From positions 1-20,837 of the forward strand of contig CAYUKK010000162.1 of the NCBI GenBank assembly GCA_964445305.1: a stretch of 20,837 bases of DNA. Reading direction: 5' to 3'. The notes under the pieces were generated by a model. That model made no database searches. It worked only from the letters and a program-made list of their open reading frames with translations, and was not told where the DNA came from. The translations under genes and the position numbers were made by a program. This document shows positions 1 through 7,613 of the stretch, one piece after another. Numbering within the stretch: position 1 is the stretch's first letter; each line of letters starts with the position of its first letter. This DNA comes from CAYUKK01 sp964445305. Lineage in GTDB: Bacteria; Acidobacteriota; Aminicenantia; Aminicenantales; UBA8522.

Positions 1-624
1 GAGCAGGATAACGATACGCTCCAGTTTGTGACGGATGTGGATACGGTCTCAGTGCCTGAGGGAGGGACAGCCCAGTTTCAGGTGAGGCTATCAGCGCAGC
101 CATCGGAGAATGTCAATGTGACGGTAGCCCGGGTGAGCGGGGATACGGATATTACGGTTCAATCCGGGGCGGCGCTTACGTTTACCCCGGCCAACTGGAA
201 TACGAACCAGGCAGTGACACTTGCCGCGGCTGAGGATGTGGACATTGCCAATGGGACGGCTGTGATTCGGATTAGTGCCACGGGCATTCCCTCAAAGGAT
301 ATAACGGCCAGTGAGCAGGATAACGATACGCTCCAGTTTGTGACAAACGTGGATGCGGTCTCTGTGCCTGAGGGTGGGACAGCTCAGTTTCAGGTGAGGC
401 TATCGGCGCAGCCATCCGGGGATATCAATGTGACGGTAGCTCGGGTGAGCGGGGATACAGATATTACGGTTCAGTCAGGGGCGGCGCTTACGTTTACTCC
501 AGCCAACTGGAATGTTGACCAGGCAGTAACACTTGCCGCGGCTGAGGATGTGGACATTGCTAATGGGACGGCTGTGATTCGTCTAAGTGCCACGGGCATT
601 CCCTCAAAGGATATAACCGCCACC
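1..624 (+). repeat. Two tandem copies of a 312-bp in-frame repeat
   Basis: Bases 1-312 and 313-624 are direct repeats of exactly 104 codons. My base-by-base comparison gives about 30 differences, so about 90% identity. A third start of the unit (gagcagga) at 625 diverges after about ten bases, marking the right end of the array. The array runs off the left edge, so the full copy number is unknown. It encodes the beta-sandwich repeats of the surface protein. Confidence 0.95.
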
Positions 625-2205
625 GAGCAGGACGATGATGCAGACAATGGCACTATAACCTTGATCTTGAATCCAAGTCAAAGCACCTCAGGCCTCTTTG
701 TCGACGTGGCTATTCAAATATCTGGCAATCCTGTCGCTCTCACCGCTTTCGGCCTTGATTTCCATTTCGACACTGTGTTCTTCGTTTATAAAACATGGAG
801 CCCTGGCTCTCTAACCTCCAATTGGAACTTGACCATCGATACGGCCACCGCGGGAAGATTGCGAATCAGGGGGATAGGTGGGACAACCATCCCTGCCTCA
901 AGCTCGGGGACTCTGATCAACCTCCGCCTTCAAGTCAAGTGCCTAAGCTATAATGTGCCGACCGTCAGCCAGGTTCGAGCTGATAACTACACAGATGGTC
1001 TTTATGACGAATTCTTGCCTCTCCCGTCCACAGCCAACTTCACCTTTCTCCCTTGTTCCAGACTGGGAGATGTGAACGGTGATGGGAACGTGACCCCAGG
1101 TGATGCCCAGAAGGCCTTTGAAATTTATTTAGGGATTTTATCTCCTGATTCGTGCCAGCAGATGACCGGTGACGCTAACTGCAGCCAGAACATAACGCCG
1201 GGGGATGCCCAGCAAATCTTTGAACACTACCTTGGGTTGAGGAATCTGCCACAGTGCTGCACAGAAATGACCAGCTCCAGCTCGTCGGCCGAGTTGGTGG
1301 CTCAAGGCTCGCTCTTGGCAGTGGAAGAACCTTGGTCCTCCAGGCAAAACAGGCAAAACAGGATGGCTCCGGCGCGCCGGCCCGATCGACTCCCCCCTGA
1401 TTACGAGGAGAGCAAGCTTGAGTCACCCCCCAGGCGGAAGCTCTATCCGCTAGACACAATCACGCGACCCGGGGACATTGTGAACATCCCCATTATCATT
1501 TCCAACGCCCATGGCATTCGACGTTTTGGTTTCAGTGTCAATTATCCTATCGATGGGCTTGAGTATATTGGTTCGCAGAAAACGTCATTGACTCAAGAAT
1601 TTAATTATGTTCTTGGCCACGAAGAAGCGCCCGGCTTGGTAAGAGTTGAAGGAGAAAGCGAGACCGCGATCAAAGAAAAGAGCCACGGAGCTCTTGTCGT
1701 TCTGACTTTCGGAGTTAGGGACGGAGATGACCTGTGCCTTCCGCTCCTGATTTTTAATCCCACGGGGGATATCTATACTGTTGATGTTGGCCAGGGAATA
1801 TTTCTGAGGATGAGAGACCTGGTGGGAGAACCGAGGCTAATCAGTTTTGGCAACCCATTTATCTCTACGGGGAATATTGTCAGAGTCCCCATCCAGGTGA
1901 GTAGCCTGTTCCGCCTCAAAGCTTTCGGGCTTGACATAAGGTATACGAAGGAAAAGCTCACCTTTCTGGGGCTCTTCCAGCCAGATCATGAGGAAGCCTA
2001 TATCGCCCTCAAGGGAATGGAGGTGGAGCCCGGCCTGATTAGAGTCGGAGGATATCGAATGAGCGAGTATCTCGAGCGAGGCCCTGGCCAGCTCGTCGAG
2101 CTTGTTTTCCATCTGAAACAGAAAGGGGGAGAAATCTCTATGGCCGAGCTGGTCGACGATATAGAGCCGGCGATTATTTTAAGAGGAGTTCTAAGAATAG
2201 ATTAA
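1..2205 (+). CDS. Secreted multidomain protein with beta-sandwich repeats, cohesin-like domains and a dockerin (5' partial)
   Basis: The reading frame is open from base 1, so the true start and any signal peptide lie outside the window; 734 residues are visible. In order: two near-identical 104-residue beta-sandwich repeats (1-208, each with SVPEGGTAQFQVRLSAQPS and FTPANWN, resembling Calx-beta-like modules); a cohesin-like domain (about 217-353); a dockerin (about 355-420) with two calcium-loop repeats, DVNGDGNVTPGD and DANCSQNITPGD, each followed by a helix ending YLG; a charged Pro/Arg/Ser linker (421-485); and two further cohesin-like modules (about 485-590 and 600-725). The second loop has Ser where the first has the third acidic ligand. 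Cohesin and dockerin are known calcium-dependent binding partners, so an extracellular adhesion or scaffolding role is inferred. The next gene follows at once and also ends in a cohesin-like domain. No catalytic domain is visible; one could lie upstream. Confidence 0.85.
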   Translation, partial: EQDNDTLQFVTDVDTVSVPEGGTAQFQVRLSAQPSENVNVTVARVSGDTDITVQSGAALTFTPANWNTNQAVTLAAAEDVDIANGTAVIRISATGIPSKDITASEQDNDTLQFVTNVDAVSVPEGGTAQFQVRLSAQPSGDINVTVARVSGDTDITVQSGAALTFTPANWNVDQAVTLAAAEDVDIANGTAVIRLSATGIPSKDITATEQDDDADNGTITLILNPSQSTSGLFVDVAIQISGNPVALTAFGLDFHFDTVFFVYKTWSPGSLTSNWNLTIDTATAGRLRIRGIGGTTIPASSSGTLINLRLQVKCLSYNVPTVSQVRADNYTDGLYDEFLPLPSTANFTFLPCSRLGDVNGDGNVTPGDAQKAFEIYLGILSPDSCQQMTGDANCSQNITPGDAQQIFEHYLGLRNLPQCCTEMTSSSSSAELVAQGSLLAVEEPWSSRQNRQNRMAPARRPDRLPPDYEESKLESPPRRKLYPLDTITRPGDIVNIPIIISNAHGIRRFGFSVNYPIDGLEYIGSQKTSLTQEFNYVLGHEEAPGLVRVEGESETAIKEKSHGALVVLTFGVRDGDDLCLPLLIFNPTGDIYTVDVGQGIFLRMRDLVGEPRLISFGNPFISTGNIVRVPIQVSSLFRLKAFGLDIRYTKEKLTFLGLFQPDHEEAYIALKGMEVEPGLIRVGGYRMSEYLERGPGQLVELVFHLKQKGGEISMAELVDDIEPAIILRGVLRID

Positions 2206-2254
2206 CATGAGACTCTATGAATCTATGAATAAAGCTATGATGGAGAATACGTCC

Positions 2255-3733
2255 ATGCGGTCCAGAAGCATAACCAGCGCATTCTTAACGGGACTTTTTT
2301 TTCTTTTCGCTTTTCAGATAAAATGCAAGGGCCCTTATCAATATGAGACTCATCCTGTTATCTGGGTAAACGCTTTCGAATTCAGGTTTTCTGCATCCGA
2401 GATCGGGCCGGACCCGTCCCCTCAAATTTTGAAAATCAAGAACGCTGGCGTCGAGACCATGAACTATACACTCTCGGATGATGCGAATTGGCTTAACGTC
2501 TCTCCTACCTCGGGCTCTTCTAACGGCCAGGTAAACGACCACTTGCTCACTATAGACAAAAGGGGTATGACCGCGAGAGCGGAGGCCTATGAAGCCAAGA
2601 TTGTCGTTTCGAGCAGAGAGGCCTGCAACAGCCCACAGGACGTCAAGGTTTTTCTTTTGTTGACAAAAGAGCCGCCCCCGCAGATTTCTGTGACTCCAAG
2701 CCAACTAACATTTATCGCCAGCGCCAGCGGCACAAACCCCGCTCCTCAGACGATAAGAATCCGAAACAGTGGCCAGCAGACCTTAAACTATACCATCGCT
2801 GACGACGCTGAGTGGCTCGATGTCTCTCCGACGAGCGGTAGCTCCACCGGAGGTGAGAATAGCCACTCCGTGGCCGTGAGTATCTCTGGCCTGGCGATTG
2901 GAACTTACACCGGAACAGTGACCATTTCCGACCCGAATGCTGTAAATAGCCCCCAAACCGTGAGTGTAACGCTGGAGATCAGAGCTGCTCTTCCTCCGAT
3001 GATTGCGGTGAGTCCTTCAAGCCTTAATTTTGAGGCGAGGGTAGGAGGACCGAGCCCCGCACCCCAGTCAATCAGAATCAGGAACTCCGGACAAGGGACT
3101 CTAAACTATCTTATAACCGACAACGCCGCCTGGCTGGAGGTTTACCCGAGCAGCGGAACATCGACTGGCCAAGAAGTCTCCCATGCCGTCAGTGTCGACA
3201 GCGCCGGTCTGAGCACGGGCACTTACAGGGGAGTCATTACAGTTACCAGCGCTGCTGCTGCGAATAGCCCGCAGGTGCTGGATGTCACATTAGTGGTCAG
3301 CGCCATCCCTACGAACAACGAAATCGCCATCTCCTGCAGTCCGACAGCAGGACAGACAGGCACAGTTGTCGATTTTCCGATAACGATTCTGGGAAACACG
3401 AACGAGATTAAAGCCTTTGGCCTGGAGGTTACTTTCGATGCTACCATGTTTGAGCTGGTTAGTGTTTCCAAGGGGAGCTTGACAGGAAATTGGGCTCAGG
3501 TCACAGGAAATCTGGTTAGCGCGGGGAGAGTAAGGATCGGAGCCTGGGCCGGAGATCCTTCTTTTGCGGTTCGCGTTGGAAGTTCGGGGAGCATTGCTCT
3601 CCTTAAACTCAGAGTAACCTGCAGCGGTTGTAGCGACGGAAGACAGAGTCAGGTCTGTATGAGCAATTTTACGGATGATATCGTTGGCATGAGAACTGCA
3701 CCTGGCTGCACTACTTTTACTTTCAAAAAATAA
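2255..3733 (+). CDS. Exported protein with three BACON-type domains and a C-terminal cohesin-like domain
   Basis: The 492-residue product starts with a basic, hydrophobic leader (MRSRSITSAFLTGLFFLFAF), a likely export signal. The Cys at 24 lacks a normal lipobox (QIKC), so lipidation is doubtful. Three tandem domains follow (about 35-137, 140-245, 248-352), each with PAPQTIRIRNSG- and LNYTIADDAEWLDVSPTSG-like segments typical of BACON/Ig-like carbohydrate-associated modules. A cohesin-like domain (about 357-492) ends the chain. I chose ATG 2255 because GGAG lies 9 bases upstream and the leader begins there; the frame is open back to an ATG at 2207, two bases after the preceding stop, which would add 16 residues. 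It is probably cotranscribed with the upstream dockerin protein. A shorter paralogue is encoded at 7614-8795. The ligand is unknown. Confidence 0.85.
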   Translation: MRSRSITSAFLTGLFFLFAFQIKCKGPYQYETHPVIWVNAFEFRFSASEIGPDPSPQILKIKNAGVETMNYTLSDDANWLNVSPTSGSSNGQVNDHLLTIDKRGMTARAEAYEAKIVVSSREACNSPQDVKVFLLLTKEPPPQISVTPSQLTFIASASGTNPAPQTIRIRNSGQQTLNYTIADDAEWLDVSPTSGSSTGGENSHSVAVSISGLAIGTYTGTVTISDPNAVNSPQTVSVTLEIRAALPPMIAVSPSSLNFEARVGGPSPAPQSIRIRNSGQGTLNYLITDNAAWLEVYPSSGTSTGQEVSHAVSVDSAGLSTGTYRGVITVTSAAAANSPQVLDVTLVVSAIPTNNEIAISCSPTAGQTGTVVDFPITILGNTNEIKAFGLEVTFDATMFELVSVSKGSLTGNWAQVTGNLVSAGRVRIGAWAGDPSFAVRVGSSGSIALLKLRVTCSGCSDGRQSQVCMSNFTDDIVGMRTAPGCTTFTFKK

Positions 3734-3836
3734 GATAGCTGTGCATCAAGGGCCGCCAATTTCTTCGGCCATCGGAAGCCCAATTCCCTTCTGTCTCCTT
3801 CGCGAAATTTCCGATAAGGTCACCAGAGGGATTATC

Positions 3837-3846
3837 TTATCGGCAA
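3837..3846 (+). repeat. 10-bp direct repeat TTATCGGCAA, left copy
   Basis: TTATCGGCAA at 3837-3846 recurs exactly at 4141-4150. The two copies bracket 294 bases of GC-rich, hairpin-dense sequence. This could be a target-site duplication, or chance. Confidence 0.5.
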
Positions 3847-4140
3847 TCCCGGCTCGTGCCCTAAATTGCAGATAGAGGCACCCGGCGGATCCTGTCGGGG
3901 TTCACCCCCCCGCAAAGGTTCGGGGCTGGGATTGCGAAGCCCGCTCGTCTCCACAGCGAGGAAACTCGCTCCGACTCAGCCTTCGCTCTTCTCTCGCTTC
4001 GTTCGAGAAACCGTGCGCGCTCGGGCTTCGACGGGCTTTCTCACCCAGACTCCTCGCCTTTTCCCCACGCCACCCATCGGGTGCGTTCCCTTTCTCGCTG
4101 AACCCTCAGAATAATAATCATGTTACGGCGATCGCAATTT

Positions 4141-4150
4141 TTATCGGCAA
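4141..4150 (+). repeat. 10-bp direct repeat TTATCGGCAA, right copy
   Basis: Exact second copy of the repeat at 3837-3846, at the right boundary of the GC-rich block. AT-rich sequence resumes just after it. Confidence 0.5.
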
Positions 4151-4198
4151 ATTAGGGGCACCAAGTTCTTGTTGCGGACGATTGGGAAATTAAATAGA

Positions 4199-5131
4199 AT
4201 GGAATTTCCAAGCGCGATGAAAGACAAACCTGGTTCTTCGCCCTCGCCCCTCCTTGAGGAGAAAGACATCCTCTCTGGCCTCATCGAGGAGAAGAGTAGC
4301 TCCCTTTTTCTCTGCCGGTATTCGATGACCGAAGTCGCCAGCGTCCTGGGAAAGCGCAACTTTTTTAAAGAGGCCAGGAAACGCCATCTCTGGCCTCTCG
4401 CCTACACCCTTGATTCCTCGGAGTACCCTGTCCAGAGGTACCAGATTTTTTTTAAGGAAGCCAGACCCGCCAACCTCATCGTGGATTTGAAAATCCGGGA
4501 GGGCCGACTAAAACCCCGGGAAAATCCGCCCTTTCCGCCTGAATTCTTCGAATTTGAGTTCTTGATTCTCGAGTGGTTGACCCTCCAGAACCCGCTCCTC
4601 CACTTTTCGAGGAAGAGACCGCCTCTGCCCGGCCAGCACCATCCCGGTCTCGGCCTGGGCAAAAAAGTTGTCGATATCTTCGTCTATCTTGCTCGCCTGA
4701 CCCAGAAGGACGGCGTCCTCGCTTTCCCGGCCTACTTTCATAACGCATTGCTCTTCACGCGGTATTTTCATTTTCTCAACCCGGAGAAGCAGGGCGAAGT
4801 CCTGGCCGTTGAAAAGGCCTTCCCCGACATCCCCTTCAAGCACCTCGCCTGGATCGTCCACCTCAATTGCCTGAGAGAGACTGGCGGCAAATTCTACGAA
4901 TGGATGGCCGAGGAGCAGGTCTTCCCGCTTAACCGCGCGCTCAAAAATTATTTCCAGAGCAGAAGCTACAGCCAGATAGTAAGAGAAACAATAGCTAAGC
5001 GCCATTTCCAGATTGATTGGGCCTGTTATGAGAAGAAAGTCGACGAGCTTCTTGCTCACCATTCGACCAGGCCAGCGGAGACGAAACCGTCCAGACTCCT
5101 CCCTAAATTGCCGACAGGGAATTCTCGTTAA
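4199..5131 (+). CDS. Uncharacterised conserved-looking protein
   Basis: I do not recognise this gene. From ATG 4199 it encodes 310 residues; the frame is open back to a TTG at 4169, and ATG 4217 is another possible start. None has a strong Shine-Dalgarno sequence. The protein has no signal peptide or membrane segment, so it is probably cytoplasmic. A distinctive central segment reads RPPLPGQHHPGLGLG followed by an amphipathic helix and AFPAYFHNALLFTRYFHFLNP, suggesting a folded domain with a Gly-rich turn and conserved aromatics; a nucleotide- or acyl-binding turn is possible but unproven. The C-terminus is basic (RETIAKRHF) and ends in a probably disordered tail. It lies on the same strand as rpmE, which has its own promoter 80 bases downstream, so it need not be in that operon. 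Confidence 0.65.
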   Translation: MEFPSAMKDKPGSSPSPLLEEKDILSGLIEEKSSSLFLCRYSMTEVASVLGKRNFFKEARKRHLWPLAYTLDSSEYPVQRYQIFFKEARPANLIVDLKIREGRLKPRENPPFPPEFFEFEFLILEWLTLQNPLLHFSRKRPPLPGQHHPGLGLGKKVVDIFVYLARLTQKDGVLAFPAYFHNALLFTRYFHFLNPEKQGEVLAVEKAFPDIPFKHLAWIVHLNCLRETGGKFYEWMAEEQVFPLNRALKNYFQSRSYSQIVRETIAKRHFQIDWACYEKKVDELLAHHSTRPAETKPSRLLPKLPTGNSR

Positions 5132-5209
5132 ACAAGATAGACCGCTCGGGGGCGCGGGGGGAACCACGACAGGACCCGTCGGGCATTTCTATCAGGAATT
5201 CGGCAACCT

Positions 5210-5237
5210 TTGATTTGGGGCTCCAATCTGCTATAAT
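5210..5237 (+). promoter_or_regulatory. Sigma-70-type promoter for rpmE-prfA-prmC
   Basis: TTGATT (5210-5215) and a perfect TATAAT (5232-5237) are separated by 16 bases. The -10 lies 27 bases before the rpmE start, giving a short leader containing AAGGAG (5250-5255), 8 bases before the ATG. Confidence 0.75.
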
Positions 5238-5263
5238 GGGGATGCCATCAAGGAGTTCAGGCG

Positions 5264-5470
5264 ATGAAGAAAGGCATCCATCCTGAATACGTGGAGTGCC
5301 GGGTCACCTGCGCGTGCGGCAACACGTTCATGACCCGCGCCACGAAGAAGGAAATCCGCGTCGAAATCTGTTCCCAGTGCCATCCCTTTTTTACGGGCAA
5401 GCAGAAGCTGGTCGATAGCGCCGGCCGCGTCGAAAAGTTCAGGAAGAAGTATGGCGACCTCAAGAAATAA
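5264..5470 (+). CDS. rpmE: 50S ribosomal protein L31
   Basis: This 68-residue protein is a small component of the large ribosomal subunit near the inter-subunit bridges. It has the full L31 pattern: KKGIHPEY at the start, a Cys-rich site (CRVTCACGNTF) and ICSQCHPFFTGKQK, then GRVEKFRKKYG. Cys16, Cys18, Cys36 and Cys39 are the probable zinc ligands, so this is the zinc-binding (C+) form. Start: AAGGAG 8 bases before ATG 5264. It is the first gene of a three-gene translation operon, with two bases between its stop and the prfA start. A paralogue induced by zinc limitation is known in some bacteria; none is seen here. Confidence 0.97.
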   Translation: MKKGIHPEYVECRVTCACGNTFMTRATKKEIRVEICSQCHPFFTGKQKLVDSAGRVEKFRKKYGDLKK

Positions 5471-5472
5471 CC

Positions 5473-6573
5473 ATGGTCTTTGCCGAGCTCGAGGGTCTTG
5501 AGGAAAAATACCGTCGCCTGACCCTCTCCCTCTCCGACCCCGCTCTTATTTCCAACCCCCAGAAAATAAAAGAAATCGCCAAGGAAAGGGCCGAGCTCGA
5601 GCCCCTCGTCCGCGCTTATGAGGACTACAAGAAAGTTCAGAAGCAAATTCAGGAATCCGAGGACATCCTGGCCGATAAGCAGGCTGACCACGAGCTTCGC
5701 CACCTGGCTTCGAGCGAGCTCGAGTCTCTCCGCGAGAAAGCGCGACAGCTCGAGCACGAGCTCAAGCTTCTCCTCCTTCCCAAGGACCCCTATGATGAAA
5801 AGAACGTCTTCCTCGAAATCCGGGCCGGCGCGGGCGGTGATGAATCTTCGCTTTTCGCCCAGGACCTTTTCCGCATGTATTCTCGCTATGCCGAGAGCCG
5901 GGGCTGGCAATTCGAAATCATGCAGGCCAGCCTTTCGCCCATCGGCGGGTTCAAGGAAGTCATCGTCAACATCCGCGGCAAAAACGTCTATTCCTCGCTC
6001 AAGTACGAAAGCGGCGTTCACCGGGTGCAGCGCGTTCCCCGGACCGAGGCCTCTGGCCGCATCCACACTTCGACCGTGACCGTGGCCGTGCTCCCGGAGG
6101 CAGACGAGGTCGACGTGAAGCTCGACCCCAAGGACCTCAAAATCGAGGCTTTTGGCGCCAGCGGTCCCGGCGGTCAGAACGTCAACCGCAACTACACGGC
6201 CATCCGCATCACCCACAAGCCGTCGGGCCTGGTCGTCTCCTGCCAGGATGAGAAGTCCCAGCACCGGAACAAGGAGAAAGCACTCCGCATCCTGCGCTCG
6301 CGGCTGATGGATATCGCCAAGAGGAAACAGGACGAGGAGATCGCCCAAAGCCGCAAATCCCAGGTCGGGACAGGGGAGAGGAGCGAGAAAATCCGCACTT
6401 ACAATTTCCCCCAGTCCCGGGTGACGGACCATCGCATCAATCTGACCCTCCACAACCTCCAGGCCGTCCTCGACGGTGAGCTCGACGTCCTCATCGAGAA
6501 GCTCATCCTCCATGCCCAGGCCCAAAAGCTCGAGGAGCATGCTGCTTCTTCGGGTCGCCAGCTGGGAGTTTGA
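5473..6573 (+). CDS. prfA: Peptide chain release factor 1
   Basis: This 366-residue cytoplasmic factor recognises UAA and UAG in the ribosomal A site and triggers peptide release. The catalytic GGQ is at 233-235 in GASGPGGQNVN, whose Gln is the known substrate of PrmC. The PxT stop-codon tripeptide is at 189-191 within HRVQRVPRTEASGRIHTS; it reads PRT, where PAT is common, and RF2 would carry SPF. Further family marks are RAGAGGDESSLFAQDLFRMY and RTYNFPQSRVTDHRINLT. Length is normal for RF1. The ATG lies two bases after the rpmE stop with no clear Shine-Dalgarno sequence, suggesting translational coupling. Its end overlaps the next gene, prmC. Confidence 0.97.
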   Translation: MVFAELEGLEEKYRRLTLSLSDPALISNPQKIKEIAKERAELEPLVRAYEDYKKVQKQIQESEDILADKQADHELRHLASSELESLREKARQLEHELKLLLLPKDPYDEKNVFLEIRAGAGGDESSLFAQDLFRMYSRYAESRGWQFEIMQASLSPIGGFKEVIVNIRGKNVYSSLKYESGVHRVQRVPRTEASGRIHTSTVTVAVLPEADEVDVKLDPKDLKIEAFGASGPGGQNVNRNYTAIRITHKPSGLVVSCQDEKSQHRNKEKALRILRSRLMDIAKRKQDEEIAQSRKSQVGTGERSEKIRTYNFPQSRVTDHRINLTLHNLQAVLDGELDVLIEKLILHAQAQKLEEHAASSGRQLGV

Positions 6574-7463
6574 AGCGGGTGGTGGCGTCGGGCGCAACAA
6601 TCCAGGAGCTCTACCAAAAGGGGATAGGTCTTCTTCGCGCCAGGGGCGTGGAAGTTCCGGCCATCGAATCCAAGGTGTTGATGCTCAAAGCGACCGGACT
6701 AAGCGAGGAGCGGTTTTTTGCTTCGCCAGAGAGGCGACTGACGAGGCGGGAGGAAAAGAAATTTATGAACCTCCTCAATCAGCGGCTGTCTGGCTGGCCT
6801 TTGGCCTACGTTGTCGGGGAAAAGGAATTCTGGTCGCTTCGCTTTCAGACGCCGCGTGGCGTTTTTATCCCCCGGCCTGAAACCGAGCTCCTCGTCGAGA
6901 AGGTGCTCGAGCTTTATGCCGGGGAGGGGAAGGGCACAACGGATGTCCTCAACATCGTCGATATCGGGACGGGGGCGGGGAATATCGCTATAGCTCTGGC
7001 GAAGGAGCTGCCGGCGGCGTGCATCATGGCCACCGACATCTCGGCCCGGGCGATTAAGGTTGCGGCTCTCAATGCCCAGCGGCATGGCGCGACGAACATC
7101 CGTTTTGTGAGAGGCAATCTCTATTCGGCGCTTCGCTGGCTTGGCCTCGAGGGCGAGTGTGATTTTATCGTGTCCAACCCGCCCTATGTTTCCGCCGCTG
7201 AATGGCCAGATCTTCCCGCTCCGATCCGAAACCACGAGCCACGGCGGGCTCTTGTCCCAGGGGAGACGGGACTCGAAATCATACGGCGCCTTGTCCGGGG
7301 TGCGCCTACCTATCTTAAACCCGGCGGAACGCTTGTCTTTGAAGTCGGCCAAGGTCAGGCTGGTGCAGCTCGCTCCTTCCTCGAGCGCTGCCCGAAGGTC
7401 TGGTCCTCCATCTCTTGCTCACTGAACTTGGTTTGGGCAAAACTCAGTTTGAGGGGCGGGTGA
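6570..7463 (+). CDS. prmC: Release factor glutamine N5-methyltransferase
   Basis: It methylates the GGQ glutamine of release factors using S-adenosylmethionine. Visible marks are GWPLAYVVGEKEFW, the PRPETE substrate-side motif (101-106), the SAM-binding DIGTGAGNIAIALA (131-144) and the catalytic NPPY (203-206). The longest frame starts at TTG 6570, overlapping the prfA stop; GTG 6579 is a good alternative because GGGAG (6564-6568) is better spaced for it. Gene order prfA-prmC is the classical one. The last ~25 residues after FEVGQGQAGAARSFLERCP are odd: the expected DLAG.RVV-type ending is missing and the chain ends KLSLRGG. Another frame stays open past this point, so a late frameshift or sequence error is possible. 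The core domain is intact. Confidence 0.92.
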   Translation: MKRVVASGATIQELYQKGIGLLRARGVEVPAIESKVLMLKATGLSEERFFASPERRLTRREEKKFMNLLNQRLSGWPLAYVVGEKEFWSLRFQTPRGVFIPRPETELLVEKVLELYAGEGKGTTDVLNIVDIGTGAGNIAIALAKELPAACIMATDISARAIKVAALNAQRHGATNIRFVRGNLYSALRWLGLEGECDFIVSNPPYVSAAEWPDLPAPIRNHEPRRALVPGETGLEIIRRLVRGAPTYLKPGGTLVFEVGQGQAGAARSFLERCPKVWSSISCSLNLVWAKLSLRGG

Positions 7464-7515
7464 AGTTGGTGCTGATAATTTATTGATAATAAATAAATTA
7501 TATAAAAAGGGGAAA

Positions 7516-7551
7516 ATTTTTGGCTCGCGTTGATTTTTCCCAGCCAAAAAT
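7516..7551 (-). terminator. Hairpin terminator, probably bidirectional
   Basis: A perfect 10-bp inverted repeat, ATTTTTGGCT (7516-7525) and AGCCAAAAAT (7542-7551), has a 16-base loop. On the minus strand the second arm runs into TTTT then CCCC, fitting a terminator for the minus-strand lipoprotein gene ending at 7614. It also lies 52 bases after the prmC stop, so it may serve both convergent transcripts. Confidence 0.6.
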
Positions 7552-7557
7552 CACGAA

Positions 7558-7592
7558 AAAATTGGGTAAATTAGTAAACTGTCCCCAATTTT
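7558..7592 (+). repeat. REP-like interspersed repeat, copy 1 (GTAAACTGTCCCC)
   Basis: AAAATTGGG (7558-7566) and CCCAATTTT (7584-7592) form a perfect 9-bp inverted repeat around TAAATTAGTAAACTGTC. The core GTAAACTGTCCCC recurs at 14425-14437 in the same orientation, again inside a palindrome. From memory, sequences of this type accompany Y1 (IS200-like, REP-associated) transposase genes in several phyla; no such gene is in this window. Confidence 0.6.
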
Positions 7593-7613
7593 CCAATTTC
7601 GCCCCAATTTCGG

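Larger units (their letters stand above)
3734..4198. other. Gene-free interval with a hairpin-dense GC-rich block
   Basis: I see no credible gene in these 465 bases. An inverted repeat CCGATAAG/CTTATCGG (3811-3818, 3836-3843) lies 80 bases past the upstream stop and could be a weak terminator without a T run. From 3847 to 4140 the sequence is pyrimidine-rich and full of small hairpins: GGGG/CCCC (3897-3908), GGGCT/AGCCC (3923-3942), AGCGAG-GAAA-CTCGCT (3955-3970), GAGAAA/TTTCTC closing an inner CCG/CGG (4005-4042), and CACCC-ATC-GGGTG with outer ACG/CGT (4067-4086). This could be a structured RNA or a small non-autonomous element. The short open frame inside it looks like biased noncoding sequence. 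Confidence 0.4.

Noticed and set aside
1..624. CRISPR-like periodic repeat
   Set aside because: The period is 312 bp, in frame and protein coding, with no spacers.
3866..4114. 82-codon open frame in the GC-rich block
   Set aside because: It is low-complexity Arg/Ser/Pro/Thr sequence with no ribosome binding site, in a region better explained by hairpins.
5257..6600. Long minus-strand open frame of 447 codons antisense to prfA
   Set aside because: The plus strand is unmistakably release factor 1; the antisense frame is a codon-bias shadow.
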